Positions 1 to 6,165 of a stretch of DNA of 7,491 nucleotides are shown here, one piece after another. The notes beneath the pieces are model-generated. The model was not told where the DNA came from. It did no database searches and saw only the letters and a list, made by a program, of their open reading frames with translations. Both the position numbers and the translations under genes were made by a program. Positions within the stretch are counted from its first letter, which is position 1. Each line of letters starts with the position of its first letter. The stretch is from Anaerolineae bacterium (GTDB lineage Bacteria; Chloroflexota; Anaerolineae; DUEN01), in the NCBI GenBank assembly GCA_021159845.1, contig JAGHDS010000239.1, positions 1-7,491 of the forward strand, written 5' to 3'.

Positions 1-52
1 CAGCGTCCGATAGATCGGTTGGATATGGCTTCCTCTTGTTCTGTTCGATCAT
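1..52 (-). CDS. IS5-type transposase, N-terminal fragment (runs off left edge)
   Basis: An ATG at 52-50 opens a frame reading MIEQNKRKPYPTDLSDA to the window edge. The RKPYPTDLSD signature is typical of the N-terminus of IS5-type DDE transposases (the DUF4096-like start, usually followed by EEW and LEPLLP). Only 17 codons are visible, so catalytic residues cannot be checked. A TAAGGAGGG stretch lies about 20 nt upstream, far for a ribosome binding site, and initiation may be weak as in many insertion sequences. The family call rests on this short motif alone. Confidence 0.6.
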   Translation of the reverse strand, partial: MIEQNKRKPYPTDLSDA

Positions 53-110
53 AGTGCCTGAGTCTACCCGAATACTCCCTCCTTAGTCAAATATTCAGAC
101 ACACTCTGAG
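53..110 (-). mobile_element. Probable terminal segment of the left-edge insertion sequence
   Basis: Between the transposase start and about position 110, the minus strand begins GAGTGTGTCTGAATATTTG and leads into the transposase 5' end. A short untranslated end of this kind, with the element boundary 50-60 nt before the start codon, is normal for IS5-type elements. The other end lies outside the window, so the inverted repeat and target duplication cannot be confirmed. The boundary near 108-110 is inferred. Confidence 0.35.
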
Positions 111-488
111 AGGCCTGGCGGCCACAAGGGCTGCTCCTACGGGTATCCTCTTGATCGCCGAAGGTCTCCGGGCCGAGGCGCAGAGGAGGTAGGGGCACAG
201 CAATGCTGCGCCCGCCGGCTCATGGCCACCAATGGCCCACGTCCTGGATGGCGCGACACGTCTCCACCATGGCTGCGGCGCCGCCCAGCGCGGCGATGAT
301 CGGCTCTAGCGCGCGCAGAATCCGACAGCAGGTCCCGGCGGATGGGGAAGGGCACGAAATTAAACGACCCCCATCGTGGTTTGTTCCTTCTGAGCCATTC
401 TACCACATACTAAGGGAATCGTAAGCCCTCATCCATGACAGGAGATATCTTAACGAAGATCATATGTGGACCGCCGGGGCAAACGCCG
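111..488. other. Gap without a convincing gene; possible decayed coding remnant
   Basis: No intact gene is supported here. On the minus strand, about 197-400, protein-like stretches appear in different frames: NFVPFPIRRDLLS in one, then RILRALEPIIAALGGAAA continuing to VGHWWP and a TGA in another. This pattern would fit a small gene broken by frameshifts. An imperfect palindrome (GGCGGCC, ACAA, GGGCTGC) at about 118-135 resembles the small dispersed repeats found between genes. No terminator with a U-tract follows the creatininase gene. All of this is low confidence. Confidence 0.3.
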
Positions 489-1202
489 TCACTCCCCGAC
501 CCGGCCTGGTGGGCCCAATTTCCCCATCTCTATGAGCAACGTCTCCACCGTCGTCTCGAAGAGGCGATCCATGGAAGCATCGTCCACTTGATAGGCACCG
601 CCGAAAGAGCCATCGCCCAGCAGCTCCCGCATACGGTCCGCCCCCTCGACCACGGAGAGCGTCACCGGCGGCTTCGATTCGGATGGCATCTCCGCGTCCG
701 GTAGCCGGGTGAACGGGAAGTTCTCCAGGTAGTTCGCGTGCGTAGGTGGCGTCGGCAGTCCAGCACACGCGGCCTGCACCGCGGGCAGCTTCCACCAATC
801 CACCATATGCGCTCGCAAGCCTACAAGCTCGTTCGCCAGCTCCCGTAAACGCCCCAGAATGGGAGCATTGCCTCCATGCCCGTTTACGATGAAGAACCTG
901 CGAAACCCCTGTTCATGCAGCGACCGGATCACGTCCTCAATGAGGGCGAGCAACGTAGTCGTGCGTAGGGAGATGGTCCCCGGGTAGCGCAGGAAGTACG
1001 GCGAGACGCCGAATGGGACTGGTGGGGCGACCAACACATCCGCTCGCTCCCCGATCTCCCTGGCCAGCGCGTAAGGGATGAGCGTGTCGGTGTACAGGCT
1101 CAAGTAGCCATGCTGCTCCGTAGCCCCGGTCACCAACACGATACGGTCCTCTCGCTCCAGATATTCCTCCACATGCATCCAGTTGCATTCTTCCAGCAGC
1201 AT
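489..1202 (-). CDS. Creatininase-family metal-dependent amidohydrolase
   Basis: A 237-residue protein of the creatininase / creatinine amidohydrolase family, which hydrolyses cyclic or linear amides using a two-metal site. Visible signatures are TEQHG at residues 28-32 (E29, H31), TDT with D39, and NGHGGN at 107-112 (H109), matching the family's metal ligands. HANYLEN at 155-161 occupies the place of the usual HAGEWETS segment, so E160 may be the later acidic ligand. Length is close to the family norm (about 230-260). The start is well supported: TAGGAGG lies about 7 nt upstream of the ATG. The family also includes deformylases and the mycofactocin protein MftE, so the substrate cannot be named. 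A strong terminator separates it from leuS upstream, so it is probably its own transcript, although no clear promoter is visible in 1203-1349. Confidence 0.88.
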   Translation of the reverse strand: MLLEECNWMHVEEYLEREDRIVLVTGATEQHGYLSLYTDTLIPYALAREIGERADVLVAPPVPFGVSPYFLRYPGTISLRTTTLLALIEDVIRSLHEQGFRRFFIVNGHGGNAPILGRLRELANELVGLRAHMVDWWKLPAVQAACAGLPTPPTHANYLENFPFTRLPDAEMPSESKPPVTLSVVEGADRMRELLGDGSFGGAYQVDDASMDRLFETTVETLLIEMGKLGPPGRVGE

Positions 1203-1349
1203 AAAAGCCTCCTAGGGAACCGGGTCTGGACCATTCGCGCTCTCAGCCCGGGACTCCAGAAACCTACCTTGGGGCGGGCTACGCGATCCGCGCGCCCTTT
1301 GTGCATCCTTCCTCATCCGGCGCCAGACGCGTCGGTCCAAAGTCCCGGC

Positions 1350-1378
1350 AAAGAAAATGGGGGCCCGAAAGCCCCCAT
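1350..1378 (-). terminator. Rho-independent terminator after leuS
   Basis: Read on the minus strand, ATGGGGGC, a 6-nt loop (TTTCGG), then GCCCCCAT form an 8-bp GC-rich stem followed by TTTCTTT. It starts about 20 nt after the leuS stop codon, which is the expected place for the end of the ilvE-leuS transcript. Confidence 0.93.
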
Positions 1379-1397
1379 GACTTATGCGGTACTCCGC

Positions 1398-3848
1398 TCA
1401 TCGAACGACGATATTCACCAGCCGGCCGGGAGCGTAGATGATCTTGACGATCTCCTTTCCCGCTGTGTGTCGCTGCGCCCCCTTCGAGGCCAATGCCAGC
1501 TCCTTGGCCTGCTCTTTCGTAATGTCCGCCGGCGCCTCGACCCGGTCGCGGACCCGGCCGTTGACCTGGACCACCAGCGTGATCGTCTCCTCCTTCGTCA
1601 GCTCCTCCTCCCAGGTAGGCCAGCTCTGCTGATGGATGCTGTACTCGCCGCCGGTCCTGGCCCACAGCTCCTCGGCGATATGAGGCGTCAGCGGGGCCAT
1701 GAGCAAGAGCAGGTTACGGATCGCCTCATCCCACTCGGGCGTACCGTACACAGCCGTGCCCTTCGCCTTCGTCAGGTAATTCGTGAAGCTCATCAGCGCG
1801 GCCAGCATCGTGTTGAACTTGAACGCCTCAATATCCTGCGTGGCCCGCTTGATAGTCTTGTGAGTCATCCGGCGGAGCTCAGTGAGCGCCGCATCTTCCG
1901 GCTTCCCGCCCGCCTCCGGCCCAGGCTCCACGACCAAAGCCCACACCCGGTTCAAGAACCGGTGCACTCCCTCGATCCCCTGTGGATTCCAGGGACCACC
2001 CTGGTCCCAGGGGCCGATGAACATCAAGTATGCCCGGACGGTGTCGGCACCGTACTGCTTGACCAGCGGGTCGGGGGCTATGACATTGCCCCTGCTCTTG
2101 CTCATCCGGTTGCCATCCGGCCCCAGGATGATCCCCTGGTTGAAGAGCCTCACCATCGGCTCATCGAAATCCACCAGGCCGAGATCGCGCATGGCCTTGG
2201 TGAAGAATCGCGTGTAAAGCAGGTGCATGGTGGCATGTTCAACACCACCGGTGTACTGATCGACCGGCAGCCAGTACTTCCCCCTCTCCGGGTCGAAGGG
2301 CGCTTTGTCGTAATAGGGACTGACATAGGCATACTGATACCAGGACGAATCCACAAAGGTGTCCATGGTATCCGTCTCCCGAATGGCCGGGCCGCCGCAC
2401 TTTGGGCAAGTCGTGTGCAAAAACTCCTCATGAAACTTTAGAGGAGACTCGCCGGTGGGCCTGAACTCGGCATCATCCGGCAACCTGACCGGGAGTTGAT
2501 CCTCGGGAACCGGCACGATACCGCACTTCTCGCAGTAGACGACGGGGATGGGCGTGCCCCAATACCTCTGCCGGCTGATGAGCCAATCTCGCAGCCGGTA
2601 CTGAACCGCCCGACGCCCAATGCCATGCTCCTCCATGTAGTCGGCGATCTTCTCCCAGCCTTCCTTATTGCTCAGGCCATCGAACGGGCCCGAGTTCACC
2701 ATCACGCCCTTGCCGGTGTAGGCCCCCTCCAGCTCTCCACCGTCCCAATCGGGCGGAGCGATGACCACCCGGATCGGCAGGCCGTACCGGCGAGCGAAAT
2801 CGAAGTCACGCTCGTCGTGGGCCGGCACCGCCATGATCGCCCCGGTGCCGTAGGTCATCATTACATAATCGGCGATGAAGATGGGAACTGCCTCGCCGTT
2901 CATCGGGTTGATGGCATACGCGCCGATGAAGACGCCATCCCGCACCTTCTCCGTGCTCAGCCGCTCAATCTCGCTCTGCCGCGCGGCCTTGTACTTATAG
3001 GCCTCCACCTCCTCCCGATGCTCCGGCGTGGTGAGCTCATCGACAAGCGGATGCTCCGGGGCCAGGACCGCGAACGTTACGCCATAAACGGTGTCCGGAC
3101 GAGTAGTGAATACTTCAAAGGACTTGTCCGGGTGATCCTTCACCTCCATGCGGAACTGGACACCCGTGCTTCTGCCGATCCAGTTGGTCTGAAGCACCTT
3201 GACCCGTTCCGGCCAATCCAGCTTGGAGAAGTCTAACAGTTCCTCCGCATAGTCCGTGATCTTGAGGAACCACTGCTCCATCTCCTTCTTAATGACCGGC
3301 GTGCCACATCGCTCGCAGACACGGTCGGGCTCGATCACCTGCTCCCGCGCCAGGGTGGTATTACAAGTGGGGCAGAAATCCACGGGAGCCCTTTTCTTGT
3401 ATGCCAGGCCCTTCTCGAAAAACTTCAAGAAGAACCACTGGTTCCACTTGTAGTAGTCCGGCTCGCAGGTAACCACCTCCCTATCCCAATCAAACATGGC
3501 CCCCATAGACCGGAGCTGTTTGCGCATCCGCTCGATGTTCTTATAAGTCCATTCCTTGGGATGAATGCCATGATTGATGGCAGCATTCTCCGCCGGAAGG
3601 CCGAAGGCATCGAACCCTATGGGGAAGAGGACGTTATAGCCCTGCATCCGCCTGTACCTGGCCGCCGCGTCCGACGGCGCCATGACATACCAGTGGCCTA
3701 TGTGCAGGTCACCGCTGGGATAGGGGAACATGGTGAGGAAGTAGAACTTCGTCTTATCCGGGTCCTCCTTCACCCTATAAATCCCGGTTTCCTCCCACTT
3801 CGCTTGCCACCTCGGCTCGATTTCCTGCGGTACATAGCGATCACTCAT
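1398..3848 (-). CDS. leuS: Leucyl-tRNA synthetase
   Basis: Cytoplasmic class Ia synthetase that charges tRNA-Leu with leucine using ATP. Using numbering from an upstream ATG at 3854: HIGH at 51-54, a zinc knuckle at C161/C164/C180/C183, the CP1 editing domain with TTRPDT at 250-255 and HDERD at 346-350 (D347 corresponds to the editing aspartate), a second cysteine set at C441/C444/C483/C486, and RMSKS at 583-587 (KMSKS loop). The C-terminal VQVNGRVRD and GRLVNIVV segments are typical bacterial LeuS ends. Total length of about 816 residues is normal and nothing is missing. Two ATGs compete: 3854 lies only 3 nt after AAGGAG, whereas 3848 (MSDRYVPQ) lies 9 nt after it, so I prefer 3848. It is the last gene of the minus-strand operon under the leucine T-box, which would make its expression leucine-responsive. 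Confidence 0.98.
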   Translation of the reverse strand: MSDRYVPQEIEPRWQAKWEETGIYRVKEDPDKTKFYFLTMFPYPSGDLHIGHWYVMAPSDAAARYRRMQGYNVLFPIGFDAFGLPAENAAINHGIHPKEWTYKNIERMRKQLRSMGAMFDWDREVVTCEPDYYKWNQWFFLKFFEKGLAYKKRAPVDFCPTCNTTLAREQVIEPDRVCERCGTPVIKKEMEQWFLKITDYAEELLDFSKLDWPERVKVLQTNWIGRSTGVQFRMEVKDHPDKSFEVFTTRPDTVYGVTFAVLAPEHPLVDELTTPEHREEVEAYKYKAARQSEIERLSTEKVRDGVFIGAYAINPMNGEAVPIFIADYVMMTYGTGAIMAVPAHDERDFDFARRYGLPIRVVIAPPDWDGGELEGAYTGKGVMVNSGPFDGLSNKEGWEKIADYMEEHGIGRRAVQYRLRDWLISRQRYWGTPIPVVYCEKCGIVPVPEDQLPVRLPDDAEFRPTGESPLKFHEEFLHTTCPKCGGPAIRETDTMDTFVDSSWYQYAYVSPYYDKAPFDPERGKYWLPVDQYTGGVEHATMHLLYTRFFTKAMRDLGLVDFDEPMVRLFNQGIILGPDGNRMSKSRGNVIAPDPLVKQYGADTVRAYLMFIGPWDQGGPWNPQGIEGVHRFLNRVWALVVEPGPEAGGKPEDAALTELRRMTHKTIKRATQDIEAFKFNTMLAALMSFTNYLTKAKGTAVYGTPEWDEAIRNLLLLMAPLTPHIAEELWARTGGEYSIHQQSWPTWEEELTKEETITLVVQVNGRVRDRVEAPADITKEQAKELALASKGAQRHTAGKEIVKIIYAPGRLVNIVVR

Positions 3849-3930
3849 CCGCATTCACTCCTTGGTCATGCCATATACGACAGACAGAGCACAACCACGC
3901 GCTGCTTGCTGTGGAGCGCACTATACGATT
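3849..3930 (-). other. Intergenic gap between membrane-protein gene and leuS
   Basis: This 82-nt gap has the leuS ribosome binding site (AAGGAG near 3858-3863). It has no hairpin followed by a U-tract, so read-through into leuS is likely. AT-rich hexamers (TAAAAT, TATAGT, TATATG) occur, but none has a matching -35 element at 16-18 nt, so an internal leuS promoter is not supported. A small GCGCT/AGCGC hairpin may form. Confidence 0.5.
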
Positions 3931-4335
3931 TTAGGCGCTTCGTCTTTTCCGTGCTCTTTCCCGGGCATCCTTCCGGATCTGGGCCGCACATCGTAATCGT
4001 ACCCACACGGCGACGGAAAAACCCACGATCGCGGAGATGATGATCAGGCCCGCTCCCCCGTGTAAATCCGCCCCCGGGGCTCCCGGTGTGACGGCGAAGA
4101 TGAGGTAGGACCCAATCCGTGCCTCCACCCCATTAGAAAGACCTAGCTTCGTCGCGATCAGATAGGCGCTGGCGACGAGCAAGCCCAGCGCCGTGGTCGC
4201 CAAGTAGCCATAAACCAGCGCGGCCAGAGAACGGGAAATGCACGCTATCTCGGGCGCGATCCGCTCCGTGAAATACGCCCACGCATGTCGAGCGACACCC
4301 CATAAGGCCAGCAGCAACAGGGCCAGGTTACGCAC
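3931..4335 (-). CDS. Small integral membrane protein of unknown function
   Basis: I do not recognise this protein. From the GTG at 4335 it is about 134 residues. It has a hydrophobic N-terminus (about 3-14), a long hydrophobic segment at about 37-61 (LAALVYGYLATTALGLLVA) and another at about 94-113 (GAGLIIISAIVGFSVAV), then a basic tail rich in Arg and Lys. Three membrane passes with a cytoplasmic C-terminus are plausible. An ATG at 4359 in the same frame lies inside the upstream cupin gene. I prefer the GTG because AAGGAG, formed by the last cupin codons, sits about 6 nt before it and the GTG begins one base after the cupin TGA. That arrangement predicts translational coupling. It sits between a biosynthetic gene and leuS in one operon, but nothing in the sequence ties it to leucine. 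Confidence 0.72.
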   Translation of the reverse strand: MRNLALLLLALWGVARHAWAYFTERIAPEIACISRSLAALVYGYLATTALGLLVASAYLIATKLGLSNGVEARIGSYLIFAVTPGAPGADLHGGAGLIIISAIVGFSVAVWVRLRCAAQIRKDARERARKRRSA

Positions 4336-4336
4336 A

Positions 4337-4672
4337 TCAGCTCCTTCGATATTCGTCACGTACGGGAGAGAAGAATTCCACCACGACGCAATCAGTCAGG
4401 AAATGAGCGGAGTGGGGTACGTTCCCCGGGATCGCATAGCTGTCGCCCGGCTGGAATTGGTATGGAGTGCCGTCGATGGTCAGCTCCACCTCACCTGAGA
4501 CGACGTAACCGATCTGCTCGGCCGCATGGGCGTGAGCTTCCATGATAATGCCCGCCTTGGCCCGAACCTCGATCACCATGCCACGCTCGCCTGTGCCCAA
4601 AGTGCGTCGCCACATCCCCGGCACGACCTCAACCGGCTCAACTTCTGCCCAATGGACGATATCTACCTCCAT
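4337..4672 (-). CDS. Single-domain cupin protein
   Basis: A 111-residue protein with one small cupin barrel. Motif 1 is HAHAAEQIGYVVSGE (H47, H49 and E52 are likely metal ligands). Motif 2 is PGDSYAIPGNVPH with H87 as the fourth ligand. It ends FFSPVRDEYRR, like KdgF-type and other lone cupins. Such proteins bind a divalent metal and act as sugar-derivative isomerases, dioxygenases or sensors; the substrate cannot be told from sequence. The frame extends upstream into ilvE, but the extension looks unlike protein and overlaps the ilvE end. The ATG at 4672 is preceded by GGAGG at 9 nt and is the right start. It follows ilvE by 46 nt and its stop lies one base before the membrane-protein start, so it is an operon member. 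Confidence 0.87.
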   Translation of the reverse strand: MEVDIVHWAEVEPVEVVPGMWRRTLGTGERGMVIEVRAKAGIIMEAHAHAAEQIGYVVSGEVELTIDGTPYQFQPGDSYAIPGNVPHSAHFLTDCVVVEFFSPVRDEYRRS

Positions 4673-4718
4673 GATTTCCGGCCTCCATTCGTCCTCTAAT
4701 CGCTCAGTCAAACCCCGA

Positions 4719-5639
4719 TCACACGTAATGCAACCAATGATAGCGATCGGGCAGCTTACCTTGGGTGATACCGAAGAACTGCTCCTGTATCTTCGCTGTG
4801 ATCGGACCGCGATGCCCCTCGCCCACGGGCTGCCCATCCACGGAACGGATGGGGGTCACCTCAGCAGCCGTGCCGGTGAAGAACACCTCATCGGCGATGT
4901 ACAGCATCTCCCTGGGGATCAACTGCTCTCGCACCTCATACCCCAGGTCGCGAGCAATCGTGATCACGCTATCCCGGGTGATCCCACCCAAGATGGAAGC
5001 CCCCAACGGCGGGGTATAGATGATGCCGTCCACCACCACGAACAGGTTCTCCCCACTTCCCTCGGAAACGTAACCGTAAATGTCCAAACCAATCGCCTCG
5101 CTGAAGCCGCGATCTCGGGCCTCCATGACCATGAACTGCGAATTGACGTAATGTCCACCGATCTTAGCCATGGACGGGAAGGTGTCGGGAGCCATGCGCC
5201 GCCACGAGCTGATGCCGACATCAACGCCTTGCTCGATGGCCTCAGCTCCCAGGTACGTTCCCCACTCGAAGGCGGCCACGATCATGTGCACTGGGCAACT
5301 GCGAGGATCCACGCCGAGGACTTCATAGCCGCGAAATACGAGCGGCCGGATATAGCAAGAGCTTAACTTATTGCGGCGTACCGTCTCCACAATCGCCTGA
5401 GATGTTTGTTCTGCCGTGTATGGTACAGGCATATGGGCGATCTTACACGAATTGAACAGCCGCTTGACGTGCGCCGCGAGTCGGAAGACGGCTACGCCCT
5501 GCGGGGTCTTGTAAGCACGGATGCCCTCGAAGACACTGCTCCCGTAATGCAACGCGTGGGAGAGCACGTGAACCTTCGCATCTGCCCAGGGCACAAAATC
5601 GCCATCAAACCATATCCACTCGGACTCCTTGATGGGCAT
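4719..5639 (-). CDS. ilvE: Branched-chain amino acid aminotransferase (class IV, PLP)
   Basis: Transfers an amino group between glutamate and the 2-oxo acids of leucine, isoleucine and valine, the last step of their synthesis (and first of their breakdown), in the cytoplasm. The 306-residue protein has the full fold-type IV pattern: WFDGDFVPWADAKVHVLSH near the N-terminus, HYGSSVFEGIRAY at 31-43, YIRPLVFRGY at 96-105, MAKIGGHYVNSQ with K159 as the PLP-binding lysine, YVSEGSGENLF with E193 near the PLP ring nitrogen, and LGGITRDS and FTGTAAEVTPIRSVDG in the cofactor phosphate region. The start at 5639 has AAAGGAGG 7 nt upstream. The frame is open further upstream, but that part is riboswitch RNA, not protein. 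It is the first gene after a leucine-type T-box terminator and heads the operon that includes leuS. Confidence 0.97.
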   Translation of the reverse strand: MPIKESEWIWFDGDFVPWADAKVHVLSHALHYGSSVFEGIRAYKTPQGVAVFRLAAHVKRLFNSCKIAHMPVPYTAEQTSQAIVETVRRNKLSSCYIRPLVFRGYEVLGVDPRSCPVHMIVAAFEWGTYLGAEAIEQGVDVGISSWRRMAPDTFPSMAKIGGHYVNSQFMVMEARDRGFSEAIGLDIYGYVSEGSGENLFVVVDGIIYTPPLGASILGGITRDSVITIARDLGYEVREQLIPREMLYIADEVFFTGTAAEVTPIRSVDGQPVGEGHRGPITAKIQEQFFGITQGKLPDRYHWLHYV

Positions 5640-5695
5640 GGGACTTCCTCCTTTGCTTGCTTTGGATGGACGCAATAAAAGGCGTGGCGGATGAT

Positions 5696-5736
5696 AGAAG
5701 AAAACCCCATCGCCTGCCAGGGACGAAGGGGTTCTC
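5696..5736 (-). terminator. Conditional (T-box) intrinsic terminator before ilvE
   Basis: GAGAACCCC (5736-5728) pairs with GGGGTTTTC (5708-5700) through nine pairs including one G-U. Inner pairs TCG/CGA and CC/GG lie around a short loop, followed by a U-rich TTCT run. It forms when tRNA-Leu is charged and is pre-empted by the antiterminator. It lies about 60 nt before the ilvE start. Confidence 0.9.
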
Positions 5737-5752
5737 CGCGGTACCACCCTGA
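5718..5752 (-). promoter_or_regulatory. T-box antiterminator element
   Basis: On the minus strand CAGGG pairs with CCCTG, enclosing the 7-nt bulge UGGUACC that captures the 3' end of uncharged tRNA. GCGGAG pairs with CTTCGT (with G-U pairs) around an AACCC loop. This matches the standard antiterminator shape. Its 3' strand shares bases with the terminator stem, so the two folds exclude each other. Confidence 0.92.
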
Positions 5753-5780
5753 TTGTCGGGAATGATGCTCACAACAAAGG

Positions 5781-5853
5781 TGGAGCTGAGGGGAGTCGAA
5801 CCCCTGACCTCCTCAATGCCATTGAGGCGCTCTCCCAGCTGAGCTACAGCCCC
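5781..5853 (-). tRNA. tRNA-Ala (anticodon GGC), nested in the T-box leader
   Basis: A 73-nt cloverleaf with acceptor GGGGCTG/CAGCTCC including G3-U70, the main alanine identity element. The D arm is GCTC-AGCTGGGA-GAGC, the anticodon arm CCTCA-ATGGCAT-TGAGG gives anticodon GGC (reads GCC, GCU), and the T arm is AGGGG-TTCGACT-CCCCT. The discriminator is A73. The next bases are CC then T, so CCA is not fully encoded and must be completed by CCA-adding enzyme. It lies between T-box Stem I and the antiterminator, on the same strand, with no promoter of its own in view. It is upstream of the conditional terminator, so it should be transcribed in both states. Confidence 0.97.
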
Positions 5854-6002
5854 ATGAAACAACCCGACCGCTCTTTGCGCTATAACGGACGCCCCCGCCG
5901 ACCCCTAACTGGGCTCCTAATCACCGGATGACACCAGGCTCCTACCCATCATCATGTCCGCGAACCATCCGGCAGCCAAGCTCGGGATCAGAGCTCCCAG
6001 GC

Positions 6003-6005
6003 GAG
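6003..6005 (-). promoter_or_regulatory. T-box specifier codon CUC (leucine)
   Basis: In the Stem I internal loop the 3' strand reads GAA-CTC-G. The triplet after GAA is where the specifier lies in T-box leaders, and a purine follows as expected. CTC is a leucine codon read by tRNA-Leu(GAG). The antiterminator bulge reads UGGU, matching a tRNA with discriminator A73, as leucine tRNAs have. Both signals therefore agree with leucine and with the regulated genes ilvE and leuS. Confidence 0.85.
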
Positions 6006-6108
6006 TTCGGCCTCATCGGCGGCCCCCAAGCCGCCATGTCGGGCTTCCACCTGGTCTTCTCCGACTCGCTGTGGGGGTGGCCTACTACTCCTGTTCAACG
6101 CCGTTCCG

Positions 6109-6160
6109 TTATCACTTGTGGCATATGCTCTCGGTTGAAATCACATGCCACAAGCGATAA
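6109..6160 (-). repeat. Long inverted repeat / RNA hairpin between tRNA-Ala(CGC) and the T-box
   Basis: TTATCGCTTGTGGCATGTG (6160-6142) and CATATGCCACAAGTGATAA (6127-6109) form an uninterrupted 19-bp stem with a 14-nt loop when read on the minus strand. Two of the pairs are G-U. In plus-strand RNA those would be A-C mismatches, so the fold fits minus-strand RNA best. No U-tract follows on either strand, so it is not an intrinsic terminator. It sits 5 nt after the tRNA 3' end and about 15 nt before Stem I. Possible roles are a processing signal or a 5' stabiliser of the leader after tRNA removal; neither is shown. Confidence 0.85.
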
Positions 6161-6165
6161 ACCAA

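Larger units (their letters stand above)
5696..6097 (-). promoter_or_regulatory. Leucine-type T-box riboswitch leader of ilvE, interrupted by a tRNA gene
   Basis: This RNA leader senses uncharged tRNA and prevents termination before ilvE. Stem I is clear: CAGG (6093-6090) pairs with CCTG (6001-5998), and GGCC (6082-6079) pairs with GGCC (6012-6009). Between them is a 7-by-7 internal loop, AGTAGTA opposite GAACTCG, which matches the AGUA/GAA specifier-loop architecture. The distal half has GCGAGTCGG and GGTGGAAG (6051-6044), the elements that contact the tRNA elbow. A possible Stem II pairs CCGGATG (5972-5966) with CATCCGG (5930-5924). A Stem III candidate pairs GTCGGG (5868-5863) with CCCGAC (5760-5755). 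The T-box sequence AGGGTGGTACCGCG (5750-5737) and a terminator follow. The leader is about 400 nt, longer than the usual 200-300, because a tRNA-Ala gene occupies the Stem III loop. Confidence 0.93.

Noticed and set aside
1110..2441. Long plus-strand open frame of 443 codons
   Set aside because: It lies antisense to leuS and the creatininase gene start. The product is rich in Arg, Leu, Pro and His, without recognisable domains, as expected of a shadow in GC-rich DNA.
3849..3930. Separate leuS promoter
   Set aside because: AT-rich hexamers are present, but none has a -35 partner at a suitable distance.
4673..4837. N-terminal extension of the cupin gene by 55 codons
   Set aside because: It overlaps the end of ilvE and has no cupin-like sequence. 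GGAGG before the ATG at 4672 marks the real start.
4542..5366. Plus-strand open frame of 274 codons
   Set aside because: Antisense to ilvE and the cupin gene. No domain is recognisable and there is no binding site at its start.
5640..5747. N-terminal extension of ilvE by 36 codons
   Set aside because: The extension covers the T-box terminator and 5' leader. A strong ribosome binding site supports the start at 5639.
5605..5862. Minus-strand open frame across the nested tRNA and T-box
   Set aside because: It translates tRNA and riboswitch RNA. The tRNA and antiterminator explain the sequence fully.
6109..6160. The 19-bp hairpin as an intrinsic terminator of tRNA-Ala(CGC)
   Set aside because: No run of U follows the stem on either strand; the next minus-strand bases are CGGAACGGCG.
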